Shown here piece by piece: positions 1 through 13,130 of a stretch of DNA of 64,000 nt. A program made the position numbers and the translations under genes. The number at the start of each line of letters is the position of its first letter. The first letter of the stretch is position 1. The DNA comes from Xiphias gladius (lineage: Eukaryota > Chordata > Actinopteri > Istiophoriformes > Xiphiidae): contig NC_053422.1 in NCBI RefSeq assembly GCF_016859285.1, positions 14,913,501 through 14,977,500 on the forward strand, given 5' to 3'. The notes below the pieces were generated by a model. That model searched no databases. It worked only from the letters and a program-made list of their open reading frames with translations, and was not told the DNA's origin.

Positions 1-1599
1 ACAAAGTTGGGGGACACGTGAGAAACAGTATTGTCAAAAATCTCCGGAGCAGAGGCTGAGATATCCTGACTTTTAGATCCCATACTTCCCGTGATGCAGA
101 TCAGCTGCATCTTTCCTTACAGCCTCCTTGCCTGCTAAATGCTCATGTCTTTCCAACCCCACACCCACGGTTTACAACGCAGTTAACACCGATGACAGAA
201 GGCTCCTTTCAAACCCACAGAGGGCATTATACAACTGTTTTCACAGGCTGAGTAGCACCCCGAAGGATGAGTAGACTGATCTCGATGTGTGGAATTGGTG
301 GGGTTTAATTTATCAAAAGGTACAATTCACTTGGTGCAGAACAATGAAGAGTTTGCGTATTTATGTTGCATTTCAACAATGTTTAGCCCCCACTTGGCAC
401 TTCAGAAAAATACACAGATGGTCTACAACATAAACACTGGTAAAAAAAAAAAATTAAAAAAAAAGGAAGCTTATACTATATATGACATACATCCCTTTAA
501 AATCCTTTACATGTAAGCATTAGTTATGGCACGTTTCACTGAAAAAACAAGATTTTTCATGACAAATTTTTGCTACTGAGCAACACGAACATGCTGAACC
601 CCTGAGACTTCATATGTTGGAAACAAAACGACAGAAACAGAAAATGATGTTGAACTATAGTTATGTGAGTGTCTACCAGCTCCACTGAGAGTCCAGCAGA
701 GGGCAGAGCTGCGTTGCCTCTCCCCTCTCCTCACAGGGCGGTGACACCCAACTGCACCGATGAACCCGAGTGAACTCCCCGATCACTGCCAGTCACACCC
801 ATTAGTGAGCAAACTGGACGCTTGTCCCGACAGAGGAGGCTTCACTGACTAGTTTTCATTTCCAGAGATGAGCCTGAGTTATCTTTTAACAAGGTGCACG
901 TCAAAGACTGTTGTTTGTGATTTGGGCTCCCAAATGTCCCTTATACACCACACTCATCATTGTTGGTACTTTACTCTGTTTTTGAGATAAAAAATATATA
1001 TCGATAGAGATAACTTGAAGAGGTCTACACTGATATAAACATTGTCTGTAACATTTTTAGCTTTTTACAATAAAGTGAGCTATCTTTTGGCCCTCTAAAG
1101 CCACCAAACTATGGTGTGATATATGGCTAGCATTACACAGAATATAAAAATAGTGCATTATAAGCTTGCATAAAAAAAGAAACATAAGACATGTCAAAGT
1201 TTTGGAAAACTAGAATGAAAGCAGCCAGCATGAAGCATTTAAAAAAAACAGCAAAAAAACAAAAACAAAACAAAACAGCAGCATGTTTGATTGTAACTTA
1301 ATGCTGAGATGCTTCAGGGAAGAGCTCAGCTGCAACTCTAATATTGTAAAAGAGTGTAAAAAGATCCGAATTATGCACCAGATCACGCAATGAAAGTAAA
1401 ACGACGTATCCTGGAAATCTGACAAGAATTAGAGGTCAATGGATATGGATACGTTCAATTCTGCTGTGAAAATGTCTACAGAGTCTGGTGAATGCACTAT
1501 GACTGTACCCAAAATTAAACTTTACTACTATCTGAAATGAATTTACAAGCACTTGATGTTAGGTTCCAAACGAGATACATGTGGCAACACAGCCACAGC

Positions 1600-1642
<43 letters not shown>

Positions 1643-1697
1643 TGATGAGGTAACAGGAAAGTTTTAAGTGTGAGCCATTGGTCTCATTTTAAAGACA
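1..1697 (-). other. slc43a3: slc43a3 3'UTR and downstream sequence
   Basis: This stretch follows the slc43a3 stop codon on the minus strand, and I see no protein-coding exon in it. It is AT-rich and holds a (CA)n tract at 1603-1640. I found no canonical AATAAA on the minus strand. The best candidate poly(A) signal is the ATTAAA variant at 303-308, so the 3'UTR may run about 1.4 kb or leave the window. The short open frames here look random. Confidence 0.45.
1603..1640. repeat. (CA)n microsatellite
   Basis: An uninterrupted CA dinucleotide tract of about 19 units lies just downstream of the slc43a3 stop codon, within the probable 3'UTR. Confidence 0.95.
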
Positions 1698-4600
1698 TTA
1701 AGAGGAAGAAGCGACAGCCTTGCTCTTGGCCCGCTGGGAGGCAAGACTACGGCAGTGCAGGTAGACAGAGAGGGGATGGATGAAGGCGAGCGTGCTGAGC
1801 AGCGTCAGACCAATGTTCACCTGCAGACACATGAAGACGAGAGGGAGACATGGAGAAGGACGTTTCAGAGGTGGAGCTTAAGGAAGGTGAAGGACTAGAG
1901 CAAGCGGGTGGGATTCACAGTTGCATCAATTCTATGTTCTGTACTCACATATAAAGGGTCTCCACCCAGAGCTCCTTTCACCAGAGCAAAGCAGGGATAC
2001 TGCAGCACCGAAAACAGTGCAGACAGAGCCATGACCAGACCATACAGCTTCCCAAAGTGACAGGAAGGGAAACTGCACAAACAAACAAAGTGACAGCAAG
2101 GCAAAGAAAGGGAAGGGGCGAAAAAGAGGGTGAGCAGCACAGGAAAGGAGAAATGACAGAATTTTTAAGCATTACAAACATTCCTTTAAAGTAATTTACT
2201 TTAAACCATTTATGAGCAGCATGTAAACATATAATAAACAAATTCATTATAAAATGCACTTGTAGTTTTGACATCTGCTCTTTTTTAACATGATATGTGC
2301 CTGTGTGGTCTTGGGCACTGTAGCTCTAGGTGTATTTTAACTCTTTTGAATGTTTTCATGTGTGCAGGTGAGTTGTCTGTGTGTGCTTTTGTTTCTGGAT
2401 TCACTGCCTCCAGTTGCCCCATGAGGCCCAAATAAAGTATCGTGAATTGGACTGTAAATTGAATGAGCAGATATAAGGACTTTCATGTGTTTATGTACAG
2501 TATTTGTCACCACCATATAATTATGTATAATCACAGCTGTTTCATATTATGTTGTCATTCATTATCTGTTTATATACCTGCATACAGTTGTAGATGCTTT
2601 ACAGGGGGAGTTGTAGCAGTTGACAACTCCATCAATAAACACTTAAAAAAGTCATATAACTGCTTACAGCTACTGTATATTTTAGTGTGTTATGAAGCAT
2701 TTTAGTCCATTTTAGATGCCACATAGTTGGAGCTAAAATAAAGTCTTACCACAATTAATATTTCAAGCATCCGTTTCATTTTATTCAAGTCACTTTCCTT
2801 ACAATTTATTTAATTCACAAGTTCGCAAAATAAGTAATCTTTATAAATGTTTGGAATGGCACGACTTAACTTTTCAGTTATTTTCTCTAGTGTTTTAACA
2901 CTCTAGCATTTCACAACTGAATGTGTGCATTGTAAAGTTTTTCAAGCATCCTTGTGATAAGGGGATCGACACACAGTACATATAAACACAATAGATGAAA
3001 AACCTGAACTAGTAAAGTGTCCTCTGTTGTGCAGTCATGTGTTACCGTAGCACTTGACTGGTCTGTATGATTGCCTATTTGTGCCAGGGTATATTTATAA
3101 AAATGTGTCTCTGTGTGCTGCCCGCCTAAGGGAACACACTGTATGAATGAACAAAATAAGACGCGTGCGAATGTGTTCGTGTTGATACTCACGCCACACT
3201 GATGAAGGCTGCGTTGCCGCCATAGAGGAAGGAGCGGTTGAGCACCTGCAGGATGAAGGTGAGGTACTGAAGCGGCAGATACGGGGTGGAGGCGCAAACT
3301 GAGAACAGAATACACTGCAGCGCCGTCAGGAAGAGAGAAAGCACAGAGGCCTGCAGGTCTGCCTCCTGTTCGCTCACTCCTTTAAACACACACACACACA
3401 CACACAAATATGCAAATGAAAACACACACCTGTTCCACCAAATAATTGGATCTCCACAGATAGATATTAACAAGTTGCTGATAAATGTATTTTGGTCTAG
3501 ATGCTCTGCAGCACTTTTGCACTGGTTAAATGGTACGAACCAGAGATTTTTCACAATTTAAAAGACTGAAAAGTTGTTCATACAAATGGCTTAATTAAAG
3601 CATTAGAGGACATTTATCACTAAAGCCTTTAGTCATAACGAAGAAAAATCTTGCCTTAACCTAAGTGGTACCACAATTTGCATCTCTGTCGTTTTTTTTT
3701 TTTTTTTTTCCATCATTTTGATTTTTAATTCTATTTTGTTTTTCTCTTTTGATATCCAGGGCCCCACTGGTACATCCGGAGCAGACACATATAGTGGACT
3801 TTCGCATGTGTTTGGGTTCATTACCAGTCATTATTACCTGCAGCACGGGGTTTGCCCTTGTGTCTGTCCATGATGAGGCCGTTCCAAGGGGCACACAGCA
3901 CCCCACACAGCTGGGTGATAGCAAAGGCATTGATGTACCGGCTCACTGCAGGAACACAAAGGCAACGATTAGATGGTTGGACGAAAATGACTCCGGTATC
4001 AATGAAAATTTGATACAAGACACAAGTCTGCCAGAATACATATTTGATAACAGATCACAAAGAAAGCCAGAAGTCTACCAAATAAGAGGTAATTGAGGAG
4101 TGATTTCATGTTGTCAAGCTTGCCAGTGTTTAACCATAGAGAGGCAAAGAAAGGCAAGTTTCTTTATATGACACAATTCAAAAACTAAGGCAGTCTCAAA
4201 GTGCTTTATGAGTTTATGAAAATCACACAAAACGACAAAATATTTACACATGAAATAAGTGTTTTAAAGGAATTTAAATAGACATTTTAGGTGCTTCACA
4301 TAAAATATGTAAAAGAAAAACAACTGTTAAAAAACATTTAAATGTATATATAGATGTATTCTTTACATTTATACAAATTTAAACACAGACACAACCATGT
4401 TAGATGTTTTTCTAGGTTAAATTATAATACAGCCCACAATTTACTGTGTAATTCTGTTGTATGAATCAGGCTTCAATAAAGTAGTGACTGGTTCCTGCTG
4501 GTACTTAAAGTGGAAGAAAACAAGACCATGGTGAACAAAGCAATAACAAGTTTCCATTTTAGAGGAAAGGAGAAATAAATTATACTAAATAAATTAAATA

Positions 4601-7600
4601 TTTTTGTAAATACTGGGTACCTACAGGGTACGGTAGTGGGTAACAAAACTAAAGTCTGGGAAAATGGTGTTAACAACCTTGTTCTTATTATGTAGATAAA
4701 TGTAGAGTAAAAAGGGAGAGCAATTGATACTTGATATTACCCACATACCTTGTTATTACTGTGTAATGTAAAGTGCACATTGCAGTTTCACTCATTGACA
4801 AACGTTATTGCTGTGCGTCAGAGAAAATATAATATAGAAGGGGAGGTCAATTACAGCCACACTACAAGGGTTTACTGTCATGTCCTCCTATTTGGAATAA
4901 GGACAAGGCGAGAAATGGGTCTATACTATAAAATTAGCTCCAAACAGACGTGTTCGTCCAGCACTGCAGCAGCTCAGGACCTGTACGCTGGACTAGAGAA
5001 CAAACGCACCTTCGTCAAAGTGCACAGCTATGAAACGTTAACACCTTCTTAGTTCACCTAATAAGGAAGGTTTGTACATACTTCCATTTTTGCTAAGTTC
5101 AGGGAGGTGATGTCGTGTTTGCGTGTGTTTACCCAGCGAGGGCTCTCCCGCTGTCAGCCTTTGCAGCATGGGGTTGAGGGTGCCAATAAACAGGTAATGT
5201 CTGAGCTGCATCACCGACAACCAGAGCAGGTGCCACACAAAGAACCTGGACAGAAAACACTCCCGGAAACTCTTCTCTGAGAGAGAGGAAAGGAACATCG
5301 CAGAGATGAAAAAGGGAAAAAAAAAATATGGTGGAGAAATATATCATGGAGGATCTATGATTATTCTTTTATTGTATGTCTTACTATGTGTTGATCAATG
5401 CCACAGTTAACTGCCCCTGGTGCTAAAGAGTCTGGATCTGTGACTGCAAACCACCTACGGCCCCCATGATCCTGCTCAACACCCACTGCTTCAAATATTA
5501 TGATTATCATCTATTATTATTAATTATAATAATATGTAAAATCTGTTCTATTCAAGTGCTTGCTCGAATGGGAATGTTGAGTCTCTGTAAATATAACTAT
5601 AAAGAATATGGTCTAGACCTGCTCTACATGAAAAGTGCCCTGAGATAACCTCTGTTATGATTTGGCGCGGTATAAATAAAGTTGAATTGAATTGAATGAA
5701 TTAAACTGCTCAAACCTGCAGGTACACACACAAACCTTGTTTCACAGGCTCGTCCTTGTTGATAGGTGTTTCCTCTGAAGTCGCCTGTGTGTTACAAGTC
5801 GCTGCCGCCTTGGAGCTCAGGGTCTTTGTTTTACCACAGGTTAACCTGACAGAGGTCAAAGGTCACAGTGGAGTCAGCCACAGACTGAGGGAACTGTGGG
5901 CGTTCCTGGATAAGTTTTTACCGAATAAGTGAGGTTTGAAGTCCTAACTCACTGTAACTACATAAGAGGATATGAAGGATATTTCCACAGAGAGGAGGGG
6001 TGACGATATGAAAATAAACAACAACAACAATATTAACAACTGAATTTATCTATCATTTGAATGAGGAAGGTTTTTAACTTTTTATGGATTTTCACGGAAA
6101 AAAATATGCTGTTTGTTTTTACAAAGACAGGATTGATTTAAACGGATTTCACCCAGATTTTGTCTTGTCACACCCAAAACTTGTTTTTCTTTCCGTAAGT
6201 GTGCACCTACAGTACGTTTACTGTAAACAGCCCAGTAAGCCCACCAATTTACAGTTAGCAAAGTCTGCAGAGTAGAGTTGCACTAAAATGCATTTTTAGA
6301 ATCAAATATTTACTTTTTAATTAAAAAAATAAACAAATAATGAGCCCTATTCACACACGATGTATCATTGAAGCATGTACAGTATATGGGGGGTTGATGT
6401 CTCTGATGTGTTGGGGATTCGTACCCATATGTGTAGTGATCAGGCAGCGGGTAGGGGATGAAGTTTCTAGGCATCAAGAAGAAAGTCCTGAGCAGGTGAA
6501 TGACGCTGCAGCAGGACAGAAAGAGGAAGGAGGCCTGGAGAGAGACACCAGACTCGTGTAACAACTGCAGAAGAAAATAAGACAGGATGGAGATCAAGGT
6601 TAGTACTTGAAATTGCATGAATATATCCCCTAGACTTTATTAACGAGAGCGATTTGTGAATGCCTCTCACCTTGATCACGAGGAAGAGTGCTGAGGAAGA
6701 GTCGAAGGCCCCGTTATAAAGAGTGATGATGGTGGAGCGATGTGAGCCGAACAGGTTTCCTACCTTTAGGAGAGAAATTTAAATTGATTAAGATGGATGA
6801 ATGTTGCATTCAAGTGTGTTTGGGGCTTTCTTTGAAATTCTGACTGAACAATGTCTATTTTTTTTGGATCCCTCTTTTGTCATTTAACGTAAAATGGCAT
6901 TTTCTTTTGACAATTCTGCCAAGTTTAGTTGCCTGGTTGGATATGGGGATGTGATTTTGGCTTTTCCCCCAGAGAGTTTTGTAGTTTCTCCCCACAAGAT
7001 CATGAGATCGGTCTGTGGAAAGCCTGGCTGGGAAACCTATTGTACACTGTGCACTAAGGGAAGAGGCTCCTGTCTTTTGTCTGTGTTCCTGTTTAGCGAT
7101 GGAATGAGGACTGACCTGAATGTTGTTTTCTGGAGAACACTAACATCTTGAACGTCATGAGGTCAAACCTCTGATGCTTCTAAAAAAAAAGCTCTTATAA
7201 CTGTGTTTTTAGGCAGCTTTCCTCATAAAATGGGTCACGGGATTAGTTAGAATGGTTCTTGATCATGTGTCTTTTCTACTGTACCTTTAGGTGACACTCT
7301 TCTAACATAGCTCACATGGAGGCATCAAGAAATGGTTCAAAAAACATTTATCTCAAAACTCAAAATGATGTGACAGAAGCCTACAGATTTTATTTGTTAC
7401 AGAGAGAAAATACCCAATATTTAACTATTTAAATTGCATCGTTCTAGAGGCCAACTTTGATTTTTTTCATTTAATTTTAAGATTTTTCCATTTATGACTA
7501 CAACCAACTGCAGCCACCAATTCTGCAACTTATGAACATATCAGAAATGTGTGTCTTTGCAAACCTGCATGTTGGTGATTAGAAACAAGATGCCTCCAGC

Positions 7601-10373
7601 TGCCAGGAAGGAGAGAGCTGGGAAGAGCAGGTTGGACAGAGCTGATGGAAAAAGACAAAAATAAGAGAAATGAGTGCATGTGTGATCCACAACCAGTCAT
7701 TTGTAACACTTCAGTCCTTATATTCTTATATTTCTTTAAATAATAAGGGCCTGAAAGAGCATGAAACAAACACACAAAGTAATATTTTTCACCTGAAGTC
7801 GAGAAGGCCACCATCAAGGTGGCCATGGTGTAGAGAAATCTGGTTGGGGGAAAGAAAACAAAAAACATCCAGTGTTATCATGTCGTTTTACTGGCATACT
7901 GGGAGCTTCACAGTAAAACATATAGTGATGGTGGTGGCTTTCGTGTCATTTTTTTTTTTTTTTTTGCATCTCCAATTCTTAATTGTGTTAAATCTAATGA
8001 AATGCATTTAGAAGAAAAATGTGACACTCAATACAATATTATTACAGTAAAAACACATTCACACACAGGTTTATGTGCTTCTGCTTCGGTTTGGAGAACT
8101 TTTGGCCAACTTTAATTTCCTTCTCTTGGCCCGTCCTAAGCCAGGACCCATCTCCAACTTGCAGCCTCTTGTCCAACTATTTGCAGTCCTTGGCTTTTTA
8201 TTTTCCCTCCACCCTCTTTTAGTGGAAACATATGGATGTACTCAGTTACAGTTTGTTATTGTGGATTTAGATATATCTGGGGTTGGTATGTGTGTGTTTG
8301 ACAGATATTAACTCTGAGGCAGTGAGAGGACTTCTTACTCAAAGAGCCTGAACATCAGCACAGAAAAACTATTTCTGACACTCTTCCTTCTCTTCCTTTG
8401 GTGATTAATGGTCCTAACCTTTCTATTTGTTAATCATTCTCTTACTTCTCCTTTTTCCAGATTCAATTTGTTAGGAGTGTGGCATTTCATTGCGATTAAC
8501 TGCTCTGTTTTCTATACTGCTCCCTTTTCTCATAAAAACATTTTGTCTACATGCTGCGTTGCTGAGTGTCAGGCGTTGGTATGTATGCTGCATCTCTATT
8601 TTGTGTCTGCTGCTCTCTGGAAACCTCAGCTATTTTACGTAACATCCCTCAAGAGAGCTATTCTGACCTCTCTGTCTTCCTTCCCTTCTCGCTTTTCTAA
8701 CTGTCCTACCTGTCCCTCGTACTTGACAGGAGCATGTACTGTATATGTATCTACACACACCCACACACCACTATTTCTCATAAATACAGCTGTTATAGTA
8801 AAGAAACCAATTTGGGAATCTCTCAGATGGAATTACCAGAGACAGACTGAAATTACAGCAAATTGCCTCTTTGCACCGTGGAATTAGTTTAGCAACCACA
8901 GGCAGACAGTCGTGCGTGCTGGGAGATGGTTAAGAGGTCAGAGGACCATCTGTTTTCAGTGAAAATGTGTTTGGTTTGGTAAGCGGGGACTCTTTAATGT
9001 TAGTTTTATTGCTGCAGCATTAAAAATCCGGACGTTTTGGTGAAGAAACCGGAGTGCTCTCTATTCTCATTTATATTTTTTCTCATATGTCAATAGTAGG
9101 TGTGTGAAAACATGCCACTGTCACTTCAAGGTTGAAAGTGATATACATAAATCTGTGAAGTCTTAAATTGATTACAATCACTGAACATTGCATTTAAGTT
9201 CTTTTCTTCTGAAGACTAAATTCGGACAATACGCTTTGCACAGCTGAGCTCGGTAAAGCACAGTCAGTAAAGCATAGTCCTTGACTAATTACATTTCGCT
9301 GCATTTCTAAATAGGAGGAGAGTGTCGTGGAATAATTTAAAATGTAAAATACACTGTGCTGCTGCTTTTTGAAGTGAAAGTTTGACCTACAAAATAAAAA
9401 GTAGTCTTTGATGTAGTGTCTTGACATTTAAATATTGCTAACTGTGCTGTTTTAGTCAGTTTATTGTTTTTGTTTTTCATATTTGCAGACTTTTTTGGAA
9501 GTATCAAAATTGATCAAATCTACCTTAAATCAATTCGAATCGTGGGCAGGACTTGGTATTTGCAGATGCAGAATTAGATTATGCTAAAGAAAACCCTAAC
9601 AAATTGTTGTCGGATTAAACCGTCTCGTAGTACAACCAACTGGAAAAACTACTCGCTGCACCTTTCACTTGTTGCTCAGTAATCTCAATAATGGACAACT
9701 TGTTTTTTCTCCTAGTCAATGTTTGTCTTTTCATTCCTCTTCACTACCCATCCCCTACTGTCCTCTACTGAGTAACTTTTTGATGAGAAAATAAATAGAA
9801 AATCGTCTAACTCCACTGAACAGTTACTCTTAAGGGATTAAGTTGTTGGACTCACATTCCAAGGAGACGAGCCACTGTAGTGCCAAACCGGTCAAAAATG
9901 AAACCATTGGGAAGCGTCAGGAAATTGTTCATGAAGGAGGCGATGGTGAAGACAAGCGAGAACTGTTCATCCTGTCCGCTGCAATCTACAAGGTTGAGAA
10001 ATACGTGGTTAAACAGGTGACAATGAAGGTCAGAGATGTCTGCAAGAAAAATGTCTTCATTCAAGAGCTGCAATTGATTTTAGACTTCCAGGTGCTTAGA
10101 ACTTAAACTTTGGTGCCTTAAAATTATTGGATAATTTCTATAGACATTCAGAATTCAAGTTGTAGAGGTGAGGACATCAAACTGACCTAAGATGTGTGTT
10201 GCATTGACTCCTGTGGTGTTGACGCACCGAGAGCTGAAATAGCCCTCCGTCTTGAGGACAAAAACAAGCGAAGCCCATCCAAACACAGCTCCAGCAAAAC
10301 ACAGACACTCCACCAAACCTGTAGCAAAGGTGAGGCCACGTCGAACCAACAAGCTGTTCTCAGAGCCCGGCAT
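1698..10373 (-). CDS. slc43a3: SLC43A3-type equilibrative nucleobase transporter (12 coding exons, 489 aa)
   Basis: This is a multi-pass plasma-membrane carrier. Human SLC43A3 (ENBT1) carries purine nucleobases by facilitated diffusion. Coding exons in transcript order: 10373-10187, 9985-9856, 7839-7793, 7641-7565, 6763-6671, 6564-6425, 5845-5736, 5276-5133, 3945-3838, 3379-3193, 2072-1949, 1820-1698. All have GT/AG sites and compatible phase. They sum to 1470 nt, and the human protein is about 490 aa, so the model looks complete. Family signatures include [53 protein letters not shown]-like [19 protein letters not shown] and [13 protein letters not shown]. The C-terminal half fits SLC43A3 better than SLC43A1. 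The start gives an N-terminal membrane segment (about residues 14-40) followed by two N-glycosylation sequons (N52, N57) in the first outer loop. The hydrophilic central loop (exon 5845-5736) is poorly conserved, as expected. The a/b paralogue was not resolved. Confidence 0.93.
4135..4235 (-). repeat. Teleost interspersed repeat tail (LINE/SINE-like)
   Basis: The sequence resembles a very common teleost repeat with the motifs GGCAAGTTT..TTTATAT and CAAAGTGCTTTA. Read on the minus strand, it ends in a tail of the 'ATAAACTTGCC' type. It lies in an intron of slc43a3. Family assignment is from memory and uncertain. Confidence 0.45.
5400..5700 (+). mobile_element. L2-like LINE 3' tail in slc43a3 intron
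   Basis: The stretch reads as the 3' tail of a common teleost LINE. It has GAGTCTGGATCTGTGACTGC near the start, an ATT-rich middle, then GATTTGGCGCGGTATAAATA followed by short GAATT/TTGAA units. This tail recurs through teleost genomes and is usually assigned to L2-type elements. It carries no coding capacity and lies in sense orientation on the plus strand, antisense to slc43a3. Confidence 0.55.
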
Positions 10374-10450
10374 GGTCCCACACCCACACACACACACACA
10401 GGCAGACAATTCAGAAACACTATATTTTCACCTGCATGGACATAACCTGT

Positions 10451-10483
<33 letters not shown>

Positions 10484-12719
10484 CACAAGGTGGCTTCTGT
10501 CACTGCATCTGCCAAGAAAGGGAAAGGATAAAGTGTTGACATGAGCCCATTCTGCACCTTTAAAGCAATTTTCATATAAAACACACTGTCCTGCATGACA
10601 TACAGAAAGATCTTAAATAGAAAATGTTAAAGTTGCACAAGCAAGAAATGAGCTAAAACTAGAAACATCTGGGCACAAAATGTCCTGCTTTGAGTCAAGG
10701 CCATTAGGTCAGTTCTCTTCTAAACAAGATGAATTGCATAAATTCAGTTGGTTAACAGAAGAAAAGTTATCTTTACCGAGACACTGGTAGGTCATTACAC
10801 GCCTATTTTTACAACACAAGGAAATAATTAAAAAATGCAAGTATGAATTTTAAACAAAGTAACCTCCTCATGAAGCCATGAAGAGGATCCTGCAAAAATA
10901 AAATGCGCAGTTGTTAAGTTAATATTCTCCAGCTCATTACTCTCTGGTACTCACATAGAGTAGGAAAGAGATGTACTCTCACATACCACACTTCTTTGCT
11001 CTTGCCCCACTTCTCTTTCTTATATAGGCCAGGTCTTCCTTCCTCTTCCTCTCTAGTTCCCTCCCCCTCCTCCCTCCCCAGTGTTTTTCTCTTTTTCAAT
11101 CACTCTCTCTGCTGTGCAACAGAGAAAATTCCTCTCTTTGGGGTGCTTGTGGCAAAAAACAGTCCTGCATTCCCAGGAAGCCAGTCCGCAGCGAAACTGT
11201 GAGAAATACTCCAGATGTGGATGCTGGCTGGTCTGGTTTAGCAAAAAGGTCATGTGATTTGCAAAGTAAAAAAGATTTGGCGAGTACCTCGTGGAAAATG
11301 GCCTTCTGTGTCATAACTTGGTCAAAATGAACAGAGTATCCTTGATAGGCCTTATCACTCCCTCACAGGCTGTAAGAAATGATGCTGCAGTAACTCATGA
11401 CTTCCCATGATGCTTCAGGCCTCCCAAGGCGGTTCACAATTACTGTTTCTTTATCTGCAGAGAAGCAAATCATATTTTTTATAAAAAGAAGACACATTGT
11501 GGCGTCCCAAAGTCGTGAATTTTTAAAAATCCTACACATATCAACCAAGTGTGTTCAAAGTGCACTGCTACAATATAACAAAAATATCACATATTATAGT
11601 AACAAAATTGTTGAGCACAGCAGACTTACATATGGTCTCCACTATCTCATCTTGAAATTCACAAAAAAACATTGACGGAATTGTTTGTAATTTTATGGAA
11701 GAGTCTTATGTTTTGATCAAACTTCATGAAGAAAAATAAGTATATCCCATTTTCCTCTGTTAGTGACATACATTAGCATTGATTTGTATAAGATGAATTT
11801 GAATTTGCTAACGTGAACTGGCTGGTTGAATACAATTTTCTAATACAAACATGAGGCGTGGAATTTGAAAGACATTTGCAGGTCTTTGCAGTACAAGGCA
11901 AGGGAAGTCCAAGGAAACACGCTGGCACGTTGCATCATAGGAAGTGTAGGATCCAGTGTTTTTATAGCCTGACCCATATAGAGACAGAAAGTCCGGATCT
12001 ATGACCTGTGTCTCCTGCATTCATTTGGACCTTTATGCTTTTAATCTGTCCCTCGCAAGTTTCCCAGCCTTGAAGAAGTGCAACTCCAAATTGCTGGATT
12101 ACTACTTTAATAAACTATATAATATGAAATGCTCTTAAGGCGTCTGTAAGGTAATGATTATGTTTAATGCCTGTTTTGCGTTATTGCTCAAGCAAACGTT
12201 ACGATGTAAGGGAGTGTACCATTTTAATAATCAGAATACATTCCTTTTTCGAGAGACACTATGACATATTTTTTTTATCAGTATGCAGTGTCTTTACCGA
12301 AAAATGACCTATTTGATGTTTAAGCAGATATTAATCTGCACTTATTCACTCACAAACCTCCCGATACTGAAAAACATCAAGAGTCACACAAGTGTTGGAA
12401 AGAGTTACCACCACTATCAGCAACAAACAGCCGCATACGAGTGACTTCAGAGGACCAACTTCAAAAGAACATCTCATTAAAAACACAAGATCAATTACAG
12501 CATGTCAGCGACGTGTGATGATAATCTCTGAATGTTGTAATAATTTCTTTTTAACTAATTTGTATGTTAATCTTTATAAAGAACTTTGGTTGTGTGACTT
12601 TATGAACAGTAGGTTTACTAGGCTCTTGATCTTTTTCTTTCCTGGGAGAGATGCAACTATATCTTGTCTTATCTCAAATGAATTCTCTGCCCCCCCCCCC
12701 ACCTTGTTTATCATAGGAA

Positions 12720-13130
12720 GGATTCTGCTCATAGCAATGGCAGGGTAGGAATCCGGTGGTCCAGTTGGAGTCAACCTCCAATTAGAGGCTTTATGGATGA
12801 CTTAACCAACACAACTTTATCCCAAGTACAAGCAAGGTGGATCCTGAAGAGACTTGATGACTTGATTGGCAAGAATGAAGTTTGAACCAAAGAGGGTCAA
12901 GAAACATGGTGATCAGAAATGTGAAAGCGGATGCAGCGGAGAGAGCCTCTTGTTGGCTCTGGAGCAAGGAGTTGAGCCGGAAGCCGGGAAAAAATAGGCA
13001 GTGACTGGCCATTGCTCCCGACCCACCAACAGTAGGACACTGTGGTCAGGGTCAAAATGTCCGAGGAAAGGTGGATGCCACCTGACAACAGCTTCTCCTG
13101 GCCAAAAGCTTCAGTCATAAGAAAGTGACT
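12720..13130 (+). mobile_element. Decayed LINE reverse-transcriptase fragment
   Basis: Near 12787-12862 the plus strand reads GFMDDLTNTTLS followed by QVQARWILKRLDDLIG. The FMDD matches the reverse-transcriptase palm motif (F/Y-x-D-D), and the following WIL..LD.LI segment matches fish non-LTR retrotransposon polymerases as I remember them. Further pieces (ARMKFEPK-like, then SDWPLLPTHQQ) follow in shifted frames with stops. It is short, heavily mutated and not functional. Clade is uncertain. Confidence 0.5.

Noticed and set aside
3388-3407. Short (CA)n next to an slc43a3 acceptor
   Set aside because: A CA-repeat (TG on the transcript) beside the exon at 3379 seems unremarkable. It may serve as part of the acceptor's upstream tract but I have no further evidence.
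8408-8887. 159-aa plus-strand open frame in a slc43a3 intron
   Set aside because: Composition is Ser/Phe/Leu-rich and random-looking, with no domain and no splice context.
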